Shown here one piece after another: positions 10,341 to 25,160 of a DNA stretch of 64,000 nt. A model generated the notes under the pieces. The model did not search any database and was not told the origin of the DNA. It saw only the letters and a program-made list of their open reading frames with translations. The position numbers and the translations under genes are program-made. The stretch comes from Pohlia nutans. Lineage: Eukaryota > Streptophyta > Bryopsida > Bryales > Mniaceae. The stretch spans positions 17,902,031 through 17,966,030 of the forward strand of contig CM040099.1 of assembly GCA_022496805.1 (NCBI GenBank), written 5' to 3'. The stretch's first letter is position 1. Every line of letters begins with the position of its first letter.

Positions 10341-12519
10341 CTGATTCACATCAATATAAAGTTTAAAACCAATACTATTAAATATCTATTTTGCTGATCT
10401 AAAAAATCTATTTTGTTAACAACAATTTTCCAAAAAAAATCAATTATTCAACATATATGACCTACTGACCAAACAAATCAGATTAAGCCTTGAATTGCAT
10501 TGAAACAAAATAAAACTGTAGGCAAGAAGTAGAAGAAAAACTCTATTTCTAATACCAATGTGAACAAAGAGTATTTTACTAACTATGTCTATCGTATGTT
10601 GAAAGCAAATTGCAAGTACTATCTTAAATAGTTAGACGTCTCCTTTTGAAATTATATTATACGACACACACTCCCAAAGACAGTCAATTTCACCACATAA
10701 ACCTACCTAGTCTATTATATAACATAGACCGTGCACACCAATTGAGAAATATTGTGCCAAACTCCGCTACAAACCAACTCTGGTATGAACTCTGACTCTA
10801 AAAACTACATTGCAATGATCGCATGATGAAAGTAGATAACTAGCACTACCCTGGATCTCTCCTTTTAAAAATACACTCTATGACATGAGCTCGATTGTAA
10901 TATAGACTCTATGACGTGACATATGAGACTTATATGATTGCAGTAGAGCATTTTAGATGACAACGTCAAAAGTACGAAAACCAAATTGTAATAAAAAAGC
11001 AACCCAACCTGGCTTCTGAAGGATCCTATCAGTGATTGCATTGAGTACATCATGCATGACTATCAGGGCAGTTATGTTACGAAAGAAATACGCAGGCACT
11101 CCAATATCATGCTAGTTTGAACTGCAATTTATCATAACGTTTTTTAATCCCTCACTATTCACCTTTGAATCTCAAGCCTACGCCTAGGGATTGGAGGAAT
11201 CACAAAGCATTTTCAGCTGGACAAAGCAACAAGGGTTAAAGAGTTGAATTATTTTATTAACAGATCTTTTATAGTGTTAGCTACAGTGTAAAGAGAGTGG
11301 TCCAACAAGGTTGAAGAACGTTAAATTAACTAGCTTACAATCAACGTGTTTTTATTGTGTGAGACTCTGCACAAACTAGATGATCATTAGCTGACTTACC
11401 AAGTGATCGTCTGTTCCCGCTGCTAGGGCGCCTTCAAAGAGTAATATACATATGTGAAAATTTATGTTTGTTGATTGGAAACTTTATTGGCATCTTTTAT
11501 TTGATATTTCTTTTTTCTTTTATTTTTTCCTCTATTTTTAGAAAGAATTTGTATATTTGGATGAATATTGTATATTTAGATTAATACTGTATTTTTAGAT
11601 GAATATTGTATTTTTAGAAAAATAGATTTCTTTTTCCTTTTTTTGGAAAAAATACAATTTATCCTTCATACAATGATCGGCACTCCAAAATATGATGATA
11701 CTATTGTTTCAAGGAATACACATGTGACAAGTCAATTCTGTGACTAATTCATGCCTACCACTTTAAAGGTAGGGCTTCCCAAACATGTCATAAAAAAAAG
11801 GGACAACAATACCAATATCAAATATCTTGAAAAGTAGAAATAGTAGTTGGAGCAAACATGAAGCTTAGTATGGGACAAATTGAGAAGGGAATTGTGAAAC
11901 TTAGTACCGTATGGGACAAAGGGAATTTACAAGACTTAGTGTAAATCTTAATTGTCAATGTGAATGTGACAATCAATTTTGTAACACATAGGTTCAAAGG
12001 CTGATTTGAAATTTGAAACCTCTTGGTACCAATAATTGAATGAAAATGTTCCTCCTTACAAATGTACCGGTAGATGTTAAATACAGAGTAAAAGTTTTAA
12101 TAAGGAAATAATTAAAATGATTATTCTAGGTTAATAGTAAAGATTCAAATCAAAAAACAATTCGCCAGACAGGTTCGCCTCTCTTGGTTCTGCGGCGGTG
12201 TATGTTTCGTTTCTTGCAATGGAATTTCACCATTTGTCTAAAAATAAAAAAAATAAAAAAAAGTAAAGATTCGGAATGAGAAGCACAAATTCTATTATAA
12301 AAATCTCAAACTTGATGCATAATGTACAACTTACACTACATGCTAAAATTTCAAATGATTCCAATTTCTTAATCAGTCATGGATTCTCAAATCTCAATAG
12401 CCAATTGCTGCCAACATAGATTGCAACTAAACGTTTCAATATAGATACAAAATAGATGAAGATTTCATTAAAAACAGTTACAAAAGCACTTTCTGTCCCA
12501 TTTTCTTCATGCATGACAC
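10341..12519. other. AT-rich intergenic DNA
   Basis: Upstream side of the GMC gene. Its missing 5' exon may lie here, but no frame with a convincing signal peptide and donor was identified. There are short AT-rich runs (TTTTTAGATGAATATTGTAT-like repeats at about 11540-11620). No other gene or element is supportable. Confidence 0.5.
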
Positions 12520-12523
12520 TTAA

Positions 12524-12769
12524 CCCCTAATCGTCCCATGGGGATAGTAGATACGTGGGTGTATAAATGGCATTTGCTACCAACAAGAAGCTCTAAATTG
12601 GGATCTCAATAGCTCACTAGAATCGCATTGATGTAAATTTCAGCTTTTGTGTTGAACTCAAACTATAAAAGGTCTGGATCCATTCCAAATACTAGAAAAA
12701 TACATTGTATTGTACTGGCCGCAAAATTGTATTCTACTGGCCGCAAAGGCACTTTCAGACGTTTAGGGG
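12524..12769. mobile_element. TTAA-flanked MITE (copy C), 246 bp
   Basis: The ends CCCCTAATCGTCCCATGG and the complement of CCCCTAAACGTCTGAAAG are flanked by TTAA at 12520-12523 and 12770-12773. The interior differs from the 570-bp copies, so this is a second size class sharing the termini. It lies 1 kb downstream of the exportin gene's stop codon. Confidence 0.8.
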
Positions 12770-13772
12770 TTAAATTCCCCGCCGGCATTCCACGGTTAAG
12801 ATGCAGCGAGGTCAACCAAAAACATTGAAAAGACAAATATCATCCCTCCCATAAAATCACTATTCAAAGCACACTTTGGGACCCTGGCGACCTAACACAG
12901 TAACAGGGGCGATGGCTGCGGATACAAGTGAGGATATCATACCGGAAAAAGTGAATACAAATGTTGGAACATTTAAATGTTCAGCTGTGCTTTTGGACAA
13001 AAACATTTCTAGTGAGAATGACTCCTGCTTTCACAAGTAGAAGCTACCAATATCAGTCCAACCTACATTAAATTGGGACCCTACTGTACGTCGATGAAGA
13101 AAACTGCTACCCGTTGCCTGCACTCAGTCATATCACTGGAGGAATAGATAAGTCGTAGCATGAAACAGGAACTCACATTCACAAGAAGGTTCTAACTACA
13201 CACAAAAATGTTCAGAGCGTCTCCAGTTTGCCAGCTGAGGTAAACATACGAGAGGCAGCCCTACTTCAACCACTGATAACATAGATGAGATGTAAGTGCG
13301 GGATACATTCTACTCAGGCTAACCAACCTGAACCAGAAAAACCCTCGCAAGAAAAATCCCCATGCTCAGAGACATCACAAGTAAGATATGGCCGACTCCC
13401 TAGGCTCCGATCTCTACACTTCCCCCTTTTTCTCCCAACTGACAGTATGACACTCTCGTCCCTGGCGCCCACAAAAGTGCAACACTTACACATGCTCTCT
13501 ATGCTCTTCTCTAGCCTAGTGTCATACTCATACCTTCAACCTGGCCAGGATCATCCTCCACTTCTTGACATGTCACCATGCTCTAGTCGAGTCCTGAGAT
13601 CTCACAAGCCAACCATGCCCTCCCCAAAAGGTGCTTCAAGTGCCATGGCACAACTCCACACCAACACTAGAAAAAGATCGAAGCTAGCTGGCACATGCTG
13701 CATCGCTCTTTCGAACGGGAGATTGAACAAGAACTTGAATCTGAAGTCTCGAGGTCAACAACGGACGTCTGC

Positions 13773-16700
13773 CTATTGATCGGTCATTTCATCCTGCAGT
13801 TCGCTTGGAGCTATCAACCCAGGGATGCTCAGCATTCGCCTCCTCTCTGCCTCTCTCTGTGCAGCAGCTTCTTCGGCATACAGGTCCTTGTTATCCTGCA
13901 CATCGCATTCTCCACCGTCACTAATCCTCATTCACAAAAACCCACTCCACAATCATGACAGCCAACACTTCTCACGACCATTTGCTACCGTGCAATGTGC
14001 GAATAATATAGAGATCGGCTCACAAAGATATGACCCAAATAGAGTTGGCTTTTATTACATTCATTTGACTTTAAATTTAAGTTCTTAAGATGAAAACTGA
14101 CTTGAACTCTAATAGGTGCATAACCCATAACTCATGCCCTATCGATGTTCATCCCACTCAGAGACATCCTCACCTGAGCTGAAAACTCCTTGGATTGAAT
14201 CAAGAAGTCACGAAGTTGGTTCTTGAAAGCTCCCAGCTCGCTCCGGGTCTCAAACAGTCCGTTTACAAACGTTGTCACCTGCATATACATCCATCATCAC
14301 CCCAAATCAGGAAGCTTCTCACACCATCAAAGACCTGTCACATTTAACCTGCCCAAAACCAGACACCAACCTCACAAAACCCTATGTGTCTTATAACAGC
14401 ACCTGAAAACAAGGATCAACAGGGCTCCGCAAAGTTGTACGCCAGGAATCAGAATTTTAACCTATCGTACGGTTGAAAGTCCAAGCATCGAGGAACCTCA
14501 CTCGAAGGTGGTACACAAAAAGATGTAACAAAGACAAACAAAAAATTACTGGGAAGGGTACTAAAAGGCATGCCTCAAGAGGAGTCATATTGGGGAATGA
14601 CGTTCCCAAAAGCTTCACGGAGTAGTCCCGAACGAACTCCATATTATTGGGAAAAGCTGTTGGACCCAAGGTTGCTGCATCCCAGAGTGGCAGCGTGAGC
14701 GCCCCAGAATCAACCTGAAAGAGAAGATGCTGTATTAGAACTGCACCACCAATGCGTCACTGCAACTACAATTCAAGATTACAACTAGCAGAAATCGTAC
14801 AAAAAACCCACTAGACAAGGGCTGGAGGCAAGGTCATACCAGGCAAAATAAGTGTTGAAGGATCAGCACATGCAACTTGAATCCTGGCTTGTGGAAAGTG
14901 TCCGTCAAAACTGCAAATATTTCTTGTTCAATGGTCAGGAAATATGTCTGATGGAACTGGTTGCAGAATTCTGACGCCTGTACCACACATCACAATCATA
15001 TCAGCACCAACAAGGTGACTTCAAAGGATTCAAACGTACCGTAAAGACTTCATGGAAGCAAACGGAAAGAGAAAATCAAACATCGCGACAACCAACTGAT
15101 TTTAACCAATGGCACCATCAATTTTGCATCGACGTTGGAAATATCGATCAGCGTTACAGCGATATTTGCCATTACACAATGATTTCAACCAACCACCAAC
15201 GTCATTCCCAAATATGGTAGAAGGTGAAGTCTTACTTGGAAGTTTGTAAGCATCTCCAGGAGGAGGTTCAGCCCAGTCTCCGCCACGTTGCGCTCTGTGT
15301 GACGGAATGCCCAGATTATGGAGTCCATCACAAGTTTCAGTTGCTGGACAAAGCCACAAGATGTCAGGTGCACGTACCGACAACTTCAAATGACTACGAA
15401 CGTTTCATTGAAATGACGGACCGAAAGGACGGCTCTCCTCACATAATCAGCCTCACTGTTCACTTACTTGACTTGAAAGAGTGAAAAGAGCACGGAAACA
15501 GTGGCTTGCTATTGCCCGTAACAACGAGAAGAACTTCAGACGATGCTCTGGATAGTCCTCAAAGTTCTTTGTGATCATCTGTACAACCACAAAATCTGCT
15601 GTAAGAACTCCACCTCCAGAACACTCACGGCTTGAAACTCATCTAAACCTCCACAACCAACCAGGCAATGAAAGGATCACTCTATAGCGGACACTGTCTC
15701 CAGCACAATGTTGGTGCGTTTACATACATCGAGGGTGCATGCGAAGACAGCTTCGAATATACGGGGAACATCATCCATCATGGCGCTCTTTAACCTGCAA
15801 AAATACACTTGCAAAAACTCAATTCCTTCATCCCACGCAAATACAGACTTCAATGAAAGAAGCACATCGGGAAACCACCAATCAACTCAACAGATACTGA
15901 TTGCTTGTTTCTAGCAAGCAAAAGCATCTGAGCTCAGGAACCAGTGGAACAAACGCATCAAAACATCCGCTCACACGTAGCATCCACAAATAGGCAAGGC
16001 TGGGATACGCACTTGTTGATGATAGTAGCAAACAGAGACAACACCTCCGATTCACGAGCGTCAGACACGTTGCGGGCATAGTCACCCAGGATGGGATCCG
16101 TCATAGCTGGGACAAAGTTCTTCGCGATCAGTTCCGTATCGTCAGCTTTATCCACAAATGTTTCGATCAATTTCAGAGTTTCCCGCTTCACTGACCTGCA
16201 CAAACACCACATCTTTATTCACTGAGCACAGCTATCTCAACTCCGACCTCTTCCTCAAACTTCAAAACATACAATGTACGAACACCTGAGGTGAGGCATG
16301 TGCAGGTGTGTGATACCAGAGACTTGCAGCACCCAAACTTCCTACCTCAGCAGCTTCACAAATGAAGTCTTGGATGCATACGGTCCTCCCTCGGCAATGC
16401 TACTTGATATCAGCTCACTGTACATTCTGCATGCGCGGAAGAAAACAACCTTGTCAACAAATGCTTCTACCATACAAACCTTTGGATTTCATAAATACAG
16501 GAGCATGACTGACAAGACAAACCACGGCAACAAACAGCCAAATAATTTAAGATGACGTTTCTCCATCCTCCAAGCCGCAAATACATACTGCCCAAAATTG
16601 GGCCCTGTAAGGCCCGATCACTTACCTATAGACATTCAACATATCCAGGTAGATCAATGATATTTGAGATAGGAAGGCCTGACCAAGGGAGCTGGCAACG

Positions 16701-19700
16701 CTGGTATTCAACTGTACACCAGCAAGTACAACCCACACGATGACTGGGTCAATAATTGACTTGTCAAAGGATTCAGTCGCCGCATAGAGATGTTTTAGTG
16801 CTCAATGCTTCCACGATGAACCTCCGTTAACACTAGTTCCCGTAACTGCTCACACTAGCCACATGGGCTCCCTATTCAAAAGTCACGGGATACATACCTG
16901 GAGAATGTTGAGTACAGCGCGTACAACATCCAACCCTTTCAAATGCTCCACACTTTGACGAGCTAGGATAATGATTTTTACCCATCTCTGCACAAAGGGC
17001 ACAAGCTTCATCATCTAACTCATACCAAAACCACCAAAAGTTACTGGAACTTTTCCAGAGTATTGACCAGCTACTCTGTGAAGGACAGGACTCCGGATAA
17101 AAACAGTACAACACCGGTAAAATGACAATCCCCAAATAGACCAGACCTACTACGAGTTCAAGATCAAAGAATTTCCGCAGGCAACCCTTCATCAATCCTC
17201 TCACTACCTACTACAGCCCCAGCAGCTGCGAAATCCCATCCCAGCAGCAATACACTATCAATAACCAACCTGATTTGGAAGTTCCATAAGCTTTTGCAGA
17301 TACTCATCACGTCTTTGAGGGTCAGACTCGGCTTGAATCATGAATCCAACCTGTAATCAGAATCAACAGTTATTGCCAGCCACTTTTCCTGCATACTCAT
17401 CTCCCCGAATATACCCATTGAAACAGGCTACGGTAATCGCAATACAACAGTATCGAATAAAACAAGGTACACAAGTCCAAAAAGCAGAAACGAAGTCCAC
17501 ATACTGCTTCATAAAATGTATGGATTTGATGGGCCTCCAGATCCAGAATAATTGTTGGCAACCCCTTCAGGAGCTCACATACAAATGGCTCTGTCTCCCC
17601 GACCTGAAATGCAAGGTAAATAACTTCCATCAAAAACCAAAAACGGACGAGCCTTCAGACAGGTACACACTATGTTCCAACATAAACGTACCAGATATCA
17701 GTCTTCACACAAGACAAACTGGTTCAGAGGACATCAAACTTAGCAAAATCTACCACATTCACACCCATTATTTGTCGTAAGTACCTGAAGAATAACGAAC
17801 TTCCTTTTACATTTCTGAACTATCTTCAGAAAAGTGTCGCACGCCATATCCTGAGCATCGCGACAAACGATGTGAGCCGAGATAGGGAATCTGTCTTTAC
17901 CGATTAAACGTCTCACACGTTGTGTATCGTTAGTAATTGCAGTCTTATCGAAATGGTCATAAACAACACAAAGAACCCCATTGCCTCAGCCAGAAGAAAC
18001 AAAGGAGAGCAAAACTCTGATGACAACCCAAACTGCAAGACAAGATAAGGCACCTGAACACCAGGATGAGTCTCGTGCATGAACTCAAAGAGCTTATTCA
18101 CAACCGTCTTCAAAAACTTCCAATGAGCTCTCAAAAACCGAGGATACTGCCCCACTACATACCTGAGAATGTGCAAACAAAGGTCGTCTTGATTGAAAAA
18201 TTGCAGGAATTAATGTGTAACTCTCTACATGTTATGAGATATTCAGGAATCTACGTCATATAATCTTTGGATCAAATTGCAGCCTCAAATTCTTCGTAGA
18301 TCAACAAAAAGCTCATCCAAACAAGTAGCATTTGAAATGCCTTGTGATCAGTTCAGATGTTTACTTTTCAAAAAGTGATGCGGCGCGATAAAAGGAAGTG
18401 ACATTTTGGTTGACATCACTGGTATATCTCAAGTGCCAGAACAAATCCGCACTAATAGGCCGCAAGCGAATTACTTACATAATGTTGCTGGCAATCACCG
18501 CCTTATTGTCCTTGCCCTTCGTAATTTCACATAAATTCAGCAGATCACGAATCACCGTCACAAGGAAACGATTTTCCTGCTCTTCCCGACAACCACACAT
18601 GCCCATTAGAAACTGCCAAAACATAAGTGCGCAAATGCTTCGACAAGTAGAGAAAACCTAACATAGAGAAACATCTGTCAACCACGGAATTGAGACATTT
18701 CACTGGCTCTACGATGGGCACCGTCCTACCCGCCTGACATGATACTATTCACAACCAATCGCCAAAAGGTTTTACCTGGTCTTCCACCATGGACCCCGAA
18801 ATGGAGCCAATAGCCCAGCAGAGTGTGTTGAGATTGTTCCAAGCCCATTCCTCACCGTTTAATTGCTTGTTTAGCTTCTTCAGCATCTGCAAAAATCTCA
18901 ATACCAGCAAGTTAACGGTCCTTCCGCAGTAAAAATCAGGAACGGAAACTTCGATGCCATTCTTAAGCACGTGCAGAACAGACAAACCCTGTCACTTCAG
19001 AAACGACTACAAGGATAGATCGACTGCGATAAAGAACTGAGATTACCTGCTGCTCTGTATCTTCATGGTCCAAATGGGACAAATAAATCAAAGTCTCCCT
19101 CATAATCTGGATAATCACAACGCAGTGAGACAGCCAAAACGCAAAATGTTCATGCACTATACTCGATGGAAGGACCTCGAGGGACAAGGCCCTCTAAAGT
19201 TCTCGTCAAGACAAACCTTCGTCTAATCACCAGACATTGAAACACAAGGTACACGAGCATTAACAAAGAGCAGTAGTTCTATTATCATACTATCTATTTG
19301 ATCAAAGAGTGAAGGAGGCCTTGAGGTCCTCAAGGATAAAGCGACGAGAAGGCAGAAAAGAGGCACCTTATACTGAACAAGAACATCGTTGTCCTTCATG
19401 GTCTCACGTACAATGTTGCCATTCTCATCTTCTACTATCAATACCTCCTCGGGTTTAGCCATGCGACTGATCATTAGTAACCTTAACTTCGATAAAGGCC
19501 CCGCGTACAACTGCTTACGATGGGAAAGCTGAGCCCCCATCCCATTCAACATTCCTCCTACCTGTGAACCCATTCAACACGAAAAAACATCATAATATGT
19601 CATCTTAGGTGGCATGACTCAGAACATCACAGGAAAACAAGCATCACCCACATCTAAAAATTCTGTAGAAAGTGACTGAGGCCCTACGTGAATGCACCTG

Positions 19701-22700
19701 GGTGCATACTGGAAAAGCGGGGTGAACAATTATAACAGGTTTGTTGCTTCGGACTTGTGTTAGCATGAAGCAAGCAGCTGCGCTTGTGGCAACGCTGGAA
19801 AGCACTCGACTAAAAGAGTGTACAATTGAAATTCAGCCATTGCGGGTGGCTGTTCTTGAAGGCAAAAAGCAAACTAGTTCTTGTCTAAACCTTACAAACC
19901 TATAAACCACAATTCTAAGGACAACAGCTGCCTGACACAGAATTGTTGGTGACAGAAATGCGTGACACTGCTAACGTCCAGGGTCTCAATACAATTAGCG
20001 GTGCTCCAGAGCAATAAAAACCATGAGACAACACTAAGATGACCAGATCCTCCGAACGTTGTAGATCTCGCCATTATTTCTTCCATTATACTTTCAGAGA
20101 TGATTTGTTGATTTGTTGTTGAGAAGCTGGCTCAGTTTATTTTTATTATGGTTTCAGACAAGATTCGTTGATTTGTTGTTCATATACGTCAAAAGAAGAC
20201 GTTCTCACCTGCAGGCCCAGGGGACTAGGTGATGCGGGAGTTTCCATGTTGCACTCTGACTGGAAGAGATCACAAACCAGTGAATTCCAGTAATCCAGAC
20301 AAACCTACATGAAAGCAACACAACACTTCACGGTTAACAAAGACAAGAAAATAAACATGAAAAAAACTGACAAATACAGCACAAAATGACATCCTATTTC
20401 AAAATTGGCAACTATTTACTTTGGAGCATGGAACTCCAGAACATTGCAACCATGCATACCTTAAAAACCTCTGTATCATCAACGTAGGAAATACCGATCA
20501 AATATTCCAGCCCCATCAATAGAGCCGTTTGGTTCTCCAGGGAGTTCTCCAACACCCCAATGTGGGACTGCAACCCCAGGTGTCTCACAGATTAGTGCAC
20601 ACCACACACAAAGTACCCCAACCCCACATCCCAATAACTTCTGAAACCTGACCAGTCTAATGAGCAGAAAATTACTCAATGCTCGAGGCATCATGTGCAG
20701 CAAAACTCTCAAACATGTGCGACCCTTGAATGATCGTCTACATGTGCAGCAAGTCGGAAGGAAACTAGAAAATAGGAAATACCTTAAAGAACGCAGTGAA
20801 GAACATTGCCAGATTCTGGATAAACGCCTGCAAAAATGAAGGTGGGATTTATAAAATCTTTGAAATGAATAACGAATTGAAAGACTATTCTCAGGCAGTA
20901 GGAAAATATTGCGTATATTATCGACACCCGTTCTGAGCTCATTTATCGCAGAATACCAGGAGTACGGCATGCTCGCACAGCCACACTTTCTCAAGTCGAG
21001 CAGCAGCGGTCCTCAAATCCACTGGATTGTAAAATGACCGAACGAACTCATTATGGAGGTCTCAAAAACTATCCTTCTAGTTACAAAAACATACGCAAAC
21101 GTAGTACCTGATCCTCATCTGACCCACTTCCGTAAGCCTCTGGAACGTTGGTGCCTGGCGGTAAAATTATCTGCAGCAATTTCAACCAAAAATCATCTTC
21201 CAGGAACAAACATGGACACGTCCATAGAGATACAAATGACTGACCATGGTCCATACTTGTTCATGGTCATGAATGACCAAACCCATTGAATACGACAGCT
21301 GCGTACTCATGTCAGCCACTCAACTTGGTAGAATCAGTGAGACACTGAAACATTTCATCTGTAAACCCTATCATGTACACCCTTCGGAGTAATAATCACT
21401 CAAGAATATCCTACGTGATTTCCGGTGAACTAAAAATCTGTACCTGGAGCTGCACCATGAAAATGGTGTACAGTTTCACAAATTGGGCATCGTAGTAATC
21501 TCCACAACTAAGAACAGCCACCTGCACGATTCTTAATTTCCTCAGTCCATGACCAACCACTTCTGTATAGGCGAGCACAATAGTTACGCTCTGTTCCAGA
21601 AACAATGGAAGCGCCATCACAAAATTTAGAGAAGGAAAGATCCAGGTATATACAAGTGACAATACTCACCTCAGACAGACATTGTAGTGTCAAGTTACGA
21701 TAGCCGGCAACAGGAAATAGCTTCAGCAGAGTCTCTAGCTGCAATTCAATCAAAAGAACATGAATAGTCAGAAACTCAACACTGCAAACCACATTAAAAA
21801 CAGTGATGTGGATGACTATTGCAGACGGTCACCAGCATCAGTTCTACATTATTCTAAAGTAAACGTCAAGTGCACAGGCATGTCGTGATCGTCGCTTCAA
21901 ACAATGGAAAATAACTGTGGAACATAGGCATATGCCAGGGACCAAGTAATACAGGCTCCATGTCCCAAACCAACACCTTGCTTGTCAAGAAACAAAGCAC
22001 TTACCAACGCTGATTCGAAAATATAACCCAGGGGAATCCATGATAGAAAAGCATGTAGAGTGGCCAGTGTTGCTCGGATAAGTTCAGGCCGTTGAGACAT
22101 TGACAGAACATATTGGCATAACTCATGAATGAGCTGGAATTCACTGTTGAACCATCCCACAAGTCCCAATGCAACATATCAGTACAACAATTTGGCGACT
22201 AATAGGCCAATCACACATGAATATGGCAGCGCCCTCACTTGGTCCAAGTCATGCACACTCTCAAGATTGAATCCTTCCGAATTATCAAAGGCACTCTCGT
22301 CAGATCAAAATACAATCGACACCCCTTCCTCCCACGCACACGCAACAGAAGAATTACGAACCTGTTTAAGGAATTCTTCAATTCTTTGATCTTACTTTGA
22401 GTCAATTCTCCTCGTGAGAAATCAAAAACTTCCTCGCTCAGCAGCTGCATTTTACCATTCCAAGTCAGACGCTTCTAGATATCCAAAGTACACCCACATC
22501 TGAATGAATACACACCATTGAATAATTCAGCTATAATAAGTCGACCAAGAATGGGATCAAAAGAAGCCTAAGACCTACCTTCAATATGACCATGCAGTTT
22601 TCACAAAGTGTTTCGCTGCTTTTTGCAGCTGCCACGAGATCTGGAATAAATCTGGGCCATCGAGCAGGCCATTCGTGCTTTAAAACCTGCACCAAATCCA

Positions 22701-24863
22701 CAATTATCCTTGTGAATGCCAGAATTGTCATCGATACCAGCCAAGCCTGAGCCCACCGGTACGTAACAGTTATGAGCATATTAGAACCCCTCAAGTCCAG
22801 ATATCACCAATTTCGTAATGCGAATCCCACATCACTGAAAGTTGGGCTCAAGGAAACATATGTAAAACACTCAATATGTGGCCACCGCTGATGCCAACTC
22901 ATGAAATACTTTCAAATCCCACGTCAATATAACGCCAGATTCAACACCCCACAAAAAGCATCAGATTCAACTCTTGCTTGCAACTGCATCCAAGTGTAAC
23001 CATACCTGAACAAGAATGATGTTTAGCTTGTTCACATACAGCCTTTCGGCCCGAAATGACGTTTCGTTGCTTGAAAGCTGCGTTCAACGAGAATTCGGTA
23101 AGGATACGTGAGAACCCCACAGTGGGTGGTGTAAAGAGAAACGACACAATCGGATAAACATCAGAAAGGAAAATGAAGTGAACCACGAAGTTGACGAGCA
23201 AGCCATTGATGCAAAATTCTAAGCGCACAGACGACAAGTCTAACGAGCACCGACATCATAGGTGGGGAAGAGTAAAAGTCACGGTTTCACCAATGAACCT
23301 GCACAATGAGGTCTGATATATAATTCTTAATGCCGTCACGTTGCTCCACAGGAAGCGCATTCCATCGATACTTGATTACTCCCTCCAGCACCTTCGTCAC
23401 AAGAGATAGACGCACACACAATCGTTGTTTTTAAATGACTTACAAGCCAAAAAACTAAACTCGAAGACTAGACACTACATTTGCATGTAATCCTCCCTGA
23501 CTCCAACCAAAACGGCAGTGAATAACTTCGATATTACCGCCTATCCACAGCACACTAGGTCAACATGCGGCGACACCCTTACCTGAAGAGCATAGAACTT
23601 GGAATTTGCAATAGTTGAATTCTGGAGGATAGTCACCACTCGGGTCCATGCATCGGGATGTTCTTGCAACTGCCTCAACACCCTTTCAGCAGCAGCTCTC
23701 TGCATTCAAGTGGGATAAGTCAGCGAAGTACTTCCTGGCTTCCGATATCTCTCTCATTTCTATTCCGGCACCTTTGCTCAATTAATATGCATGAAACGCC
23801 GGCAGTCCAGTTAGCTCCGTTCACCAGTATGTCCAAAGAAATGATAACGTAGAATTCTGTCACACATACAGGCACTCCAGCTCATGGAAATTACAGCATT
23901 ATTTTTCCGTTACAGACATGGCTGGAGGTGAATCCCTGCCTAAGTAAGGAATGCTTCCTGAACGGCTAATGATCATACACCGACAGCTGACGCAACAGAA
24001 CACCTCAATGAGATGTCGATTACGGATGCGATCAATTCGCAGGCAAGAATCCCCTAACCTGTGAACCTATAAGAATTTAAGGCGGAGCATTATCTTCAGG
24101 GATTCGAGTCCCCAAGGAGAAGCAGAATTGCGTCTCTTGAAGTCCAAAACCACTCACGAACCACTTGAGTCCCATAGTAGTACCACAATGTCAAGCTGGG
24201 AATTGTAAGAAGAGTGAAGGGCAATCGACTTCAATCCGGACGCGCTCCATCGTAATGTGTTTTCCAAATCTGACCTAATACTTCTAAAAGAGCACACCAG
24301 GAGGCCATTACCGCAAGAAGATACAAAGATATCGTCGTCTGTAGGGTGGTTTTAAAGTTTGGGAAAAGTTGGAAATGCTAGGGTAGGGACAAGAAGACCT
24401 TGTTCTGCTGAATCAGGAAACCACCTGTGCTCTCGGGAAACACACGGATTATCACAACTCCATCACTCAGCAACCCCCGACACACTGACGAGCATCGCTC
24501 AATTCATGCAGTTTCCGTGTTGGAATTTCATCTTGAAACATCCATATCACCCTCGCAAGGCACGGGTTTTATCTTGAAGGGGTATACTATTAGCATTGCT
24601 CCAGAAGCGGATCTTGACAGTGCGCATTAATGCAGAAGCTAAAGAAACGATCAGAAAACGATCGGAGCTCCGTGATTCAAGAACCTGCCGAAATTTTCGA
24701 TTATGATTTCAGCACTCCAGACAAAGTGGTGTTAATTCAGCCTCACGATCCAATGGTAGATTGTTACCTCCTCTTTGGAGCCGGTGCCATAAAACGCTGC
24801 CACGGTGGCATCAAGAAGACCGACATCAAATGGCTGCGAGAAATCCAACAGCTTCTCCGCCAT
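13773..24863 (-). CDS. XPO1: Exportin-1 (CRM1), about 31 exons
   Basis: Karyopherin-beta that exports proteins bearing leucine-rich nuclear export signals, together with RanGTP, through nuclear pores. It starts at 24863 ([20 protein letters not shown]; donor after KEE at 24768) and ends TDQ-stop at 13773. Exons identified, approximate: 23583-23700, 23298-23394, 23006-23080, 22579-22686, 22366-22450, 22005-22147, 21670-21740, 21441-21525, 21100-21170, 20783-20829, 20460-20573, 20210-20307, 19366-19562, 19047-19108, 18776-18888, 18477-18612, 18055-18163, 17785-17850, 17505-17604, 17265-17350, 16902-16990, 16625-16712, 16350-16420, 16013-16195, 15716-15795, 15483-15580, 15235-15345, 14843-14980, 14574-14715, 14174-14279, 13773-13895. 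The importin-beta N-terminal region ([20 protein letters not shown]), the HEAT repeats and the CRM1 C-terminal region ([20 protein letters not shown]) are all present in order. I saw no stop or frameshift inside exons. Exon-by-exon agreement with plant XPO1 makes this secure; individual borders may be off by a few bases. Confidence 0.95.
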
Positions 24864-25160
24864 GGCGCTCGCCGCTCAACCTCACTCACGCGAATAGAAA
24901 GAATCGATATACGGAACTCACACGGGACCTAAAAATTATTATTATTGACAATAACCACGAAGCTCCAAGAACCTCTCGCAAGAACTCGGCCACCTCCGCG
25001 CTCTCTACTGCGCGTCACCGCATGATTGCACACAATCGGGGCGGGGCGGACGAATTGATGCACAGTGGTTCAAACGGTCGGATGGCGCCGTGGTGTTGGA
25101 TTGAAGAGGAAGGGAAGAGAAGAGGAGCCGGGTCAGAGCTGAGCCTTAAACCCTAGAACC
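24864..25160 (-). promoter_or_regulatory. XPO1 5' region with telobox
   Basis: GC-richer DNA directly upstream of the XPO1 start codon. It contains an AAACCCTAGA telobox-like motif at about 25147-25156, a common element near starts of constitutive plant genes. Open frames on the opposite strand here mirror exon 1 and its leader and are not considered genes. From 25160 to about 26300 I see only AT-rich DNA. Confidence 0.4.

Noticed and set aside
13285..13958. Plus-strand frames of 164 and 87 codons
   Set aside because: They overlap the 3' flank and last exon of exportin-1 on the other strand, have no recognisable domain, and are explained as antisense shadows.
24359..25156. Plus-strand frames up to 131 codons near the exportin start
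   Set aside because: They mirror exon 1 and the 5' region of XPO1; no independent evidence of a gene.
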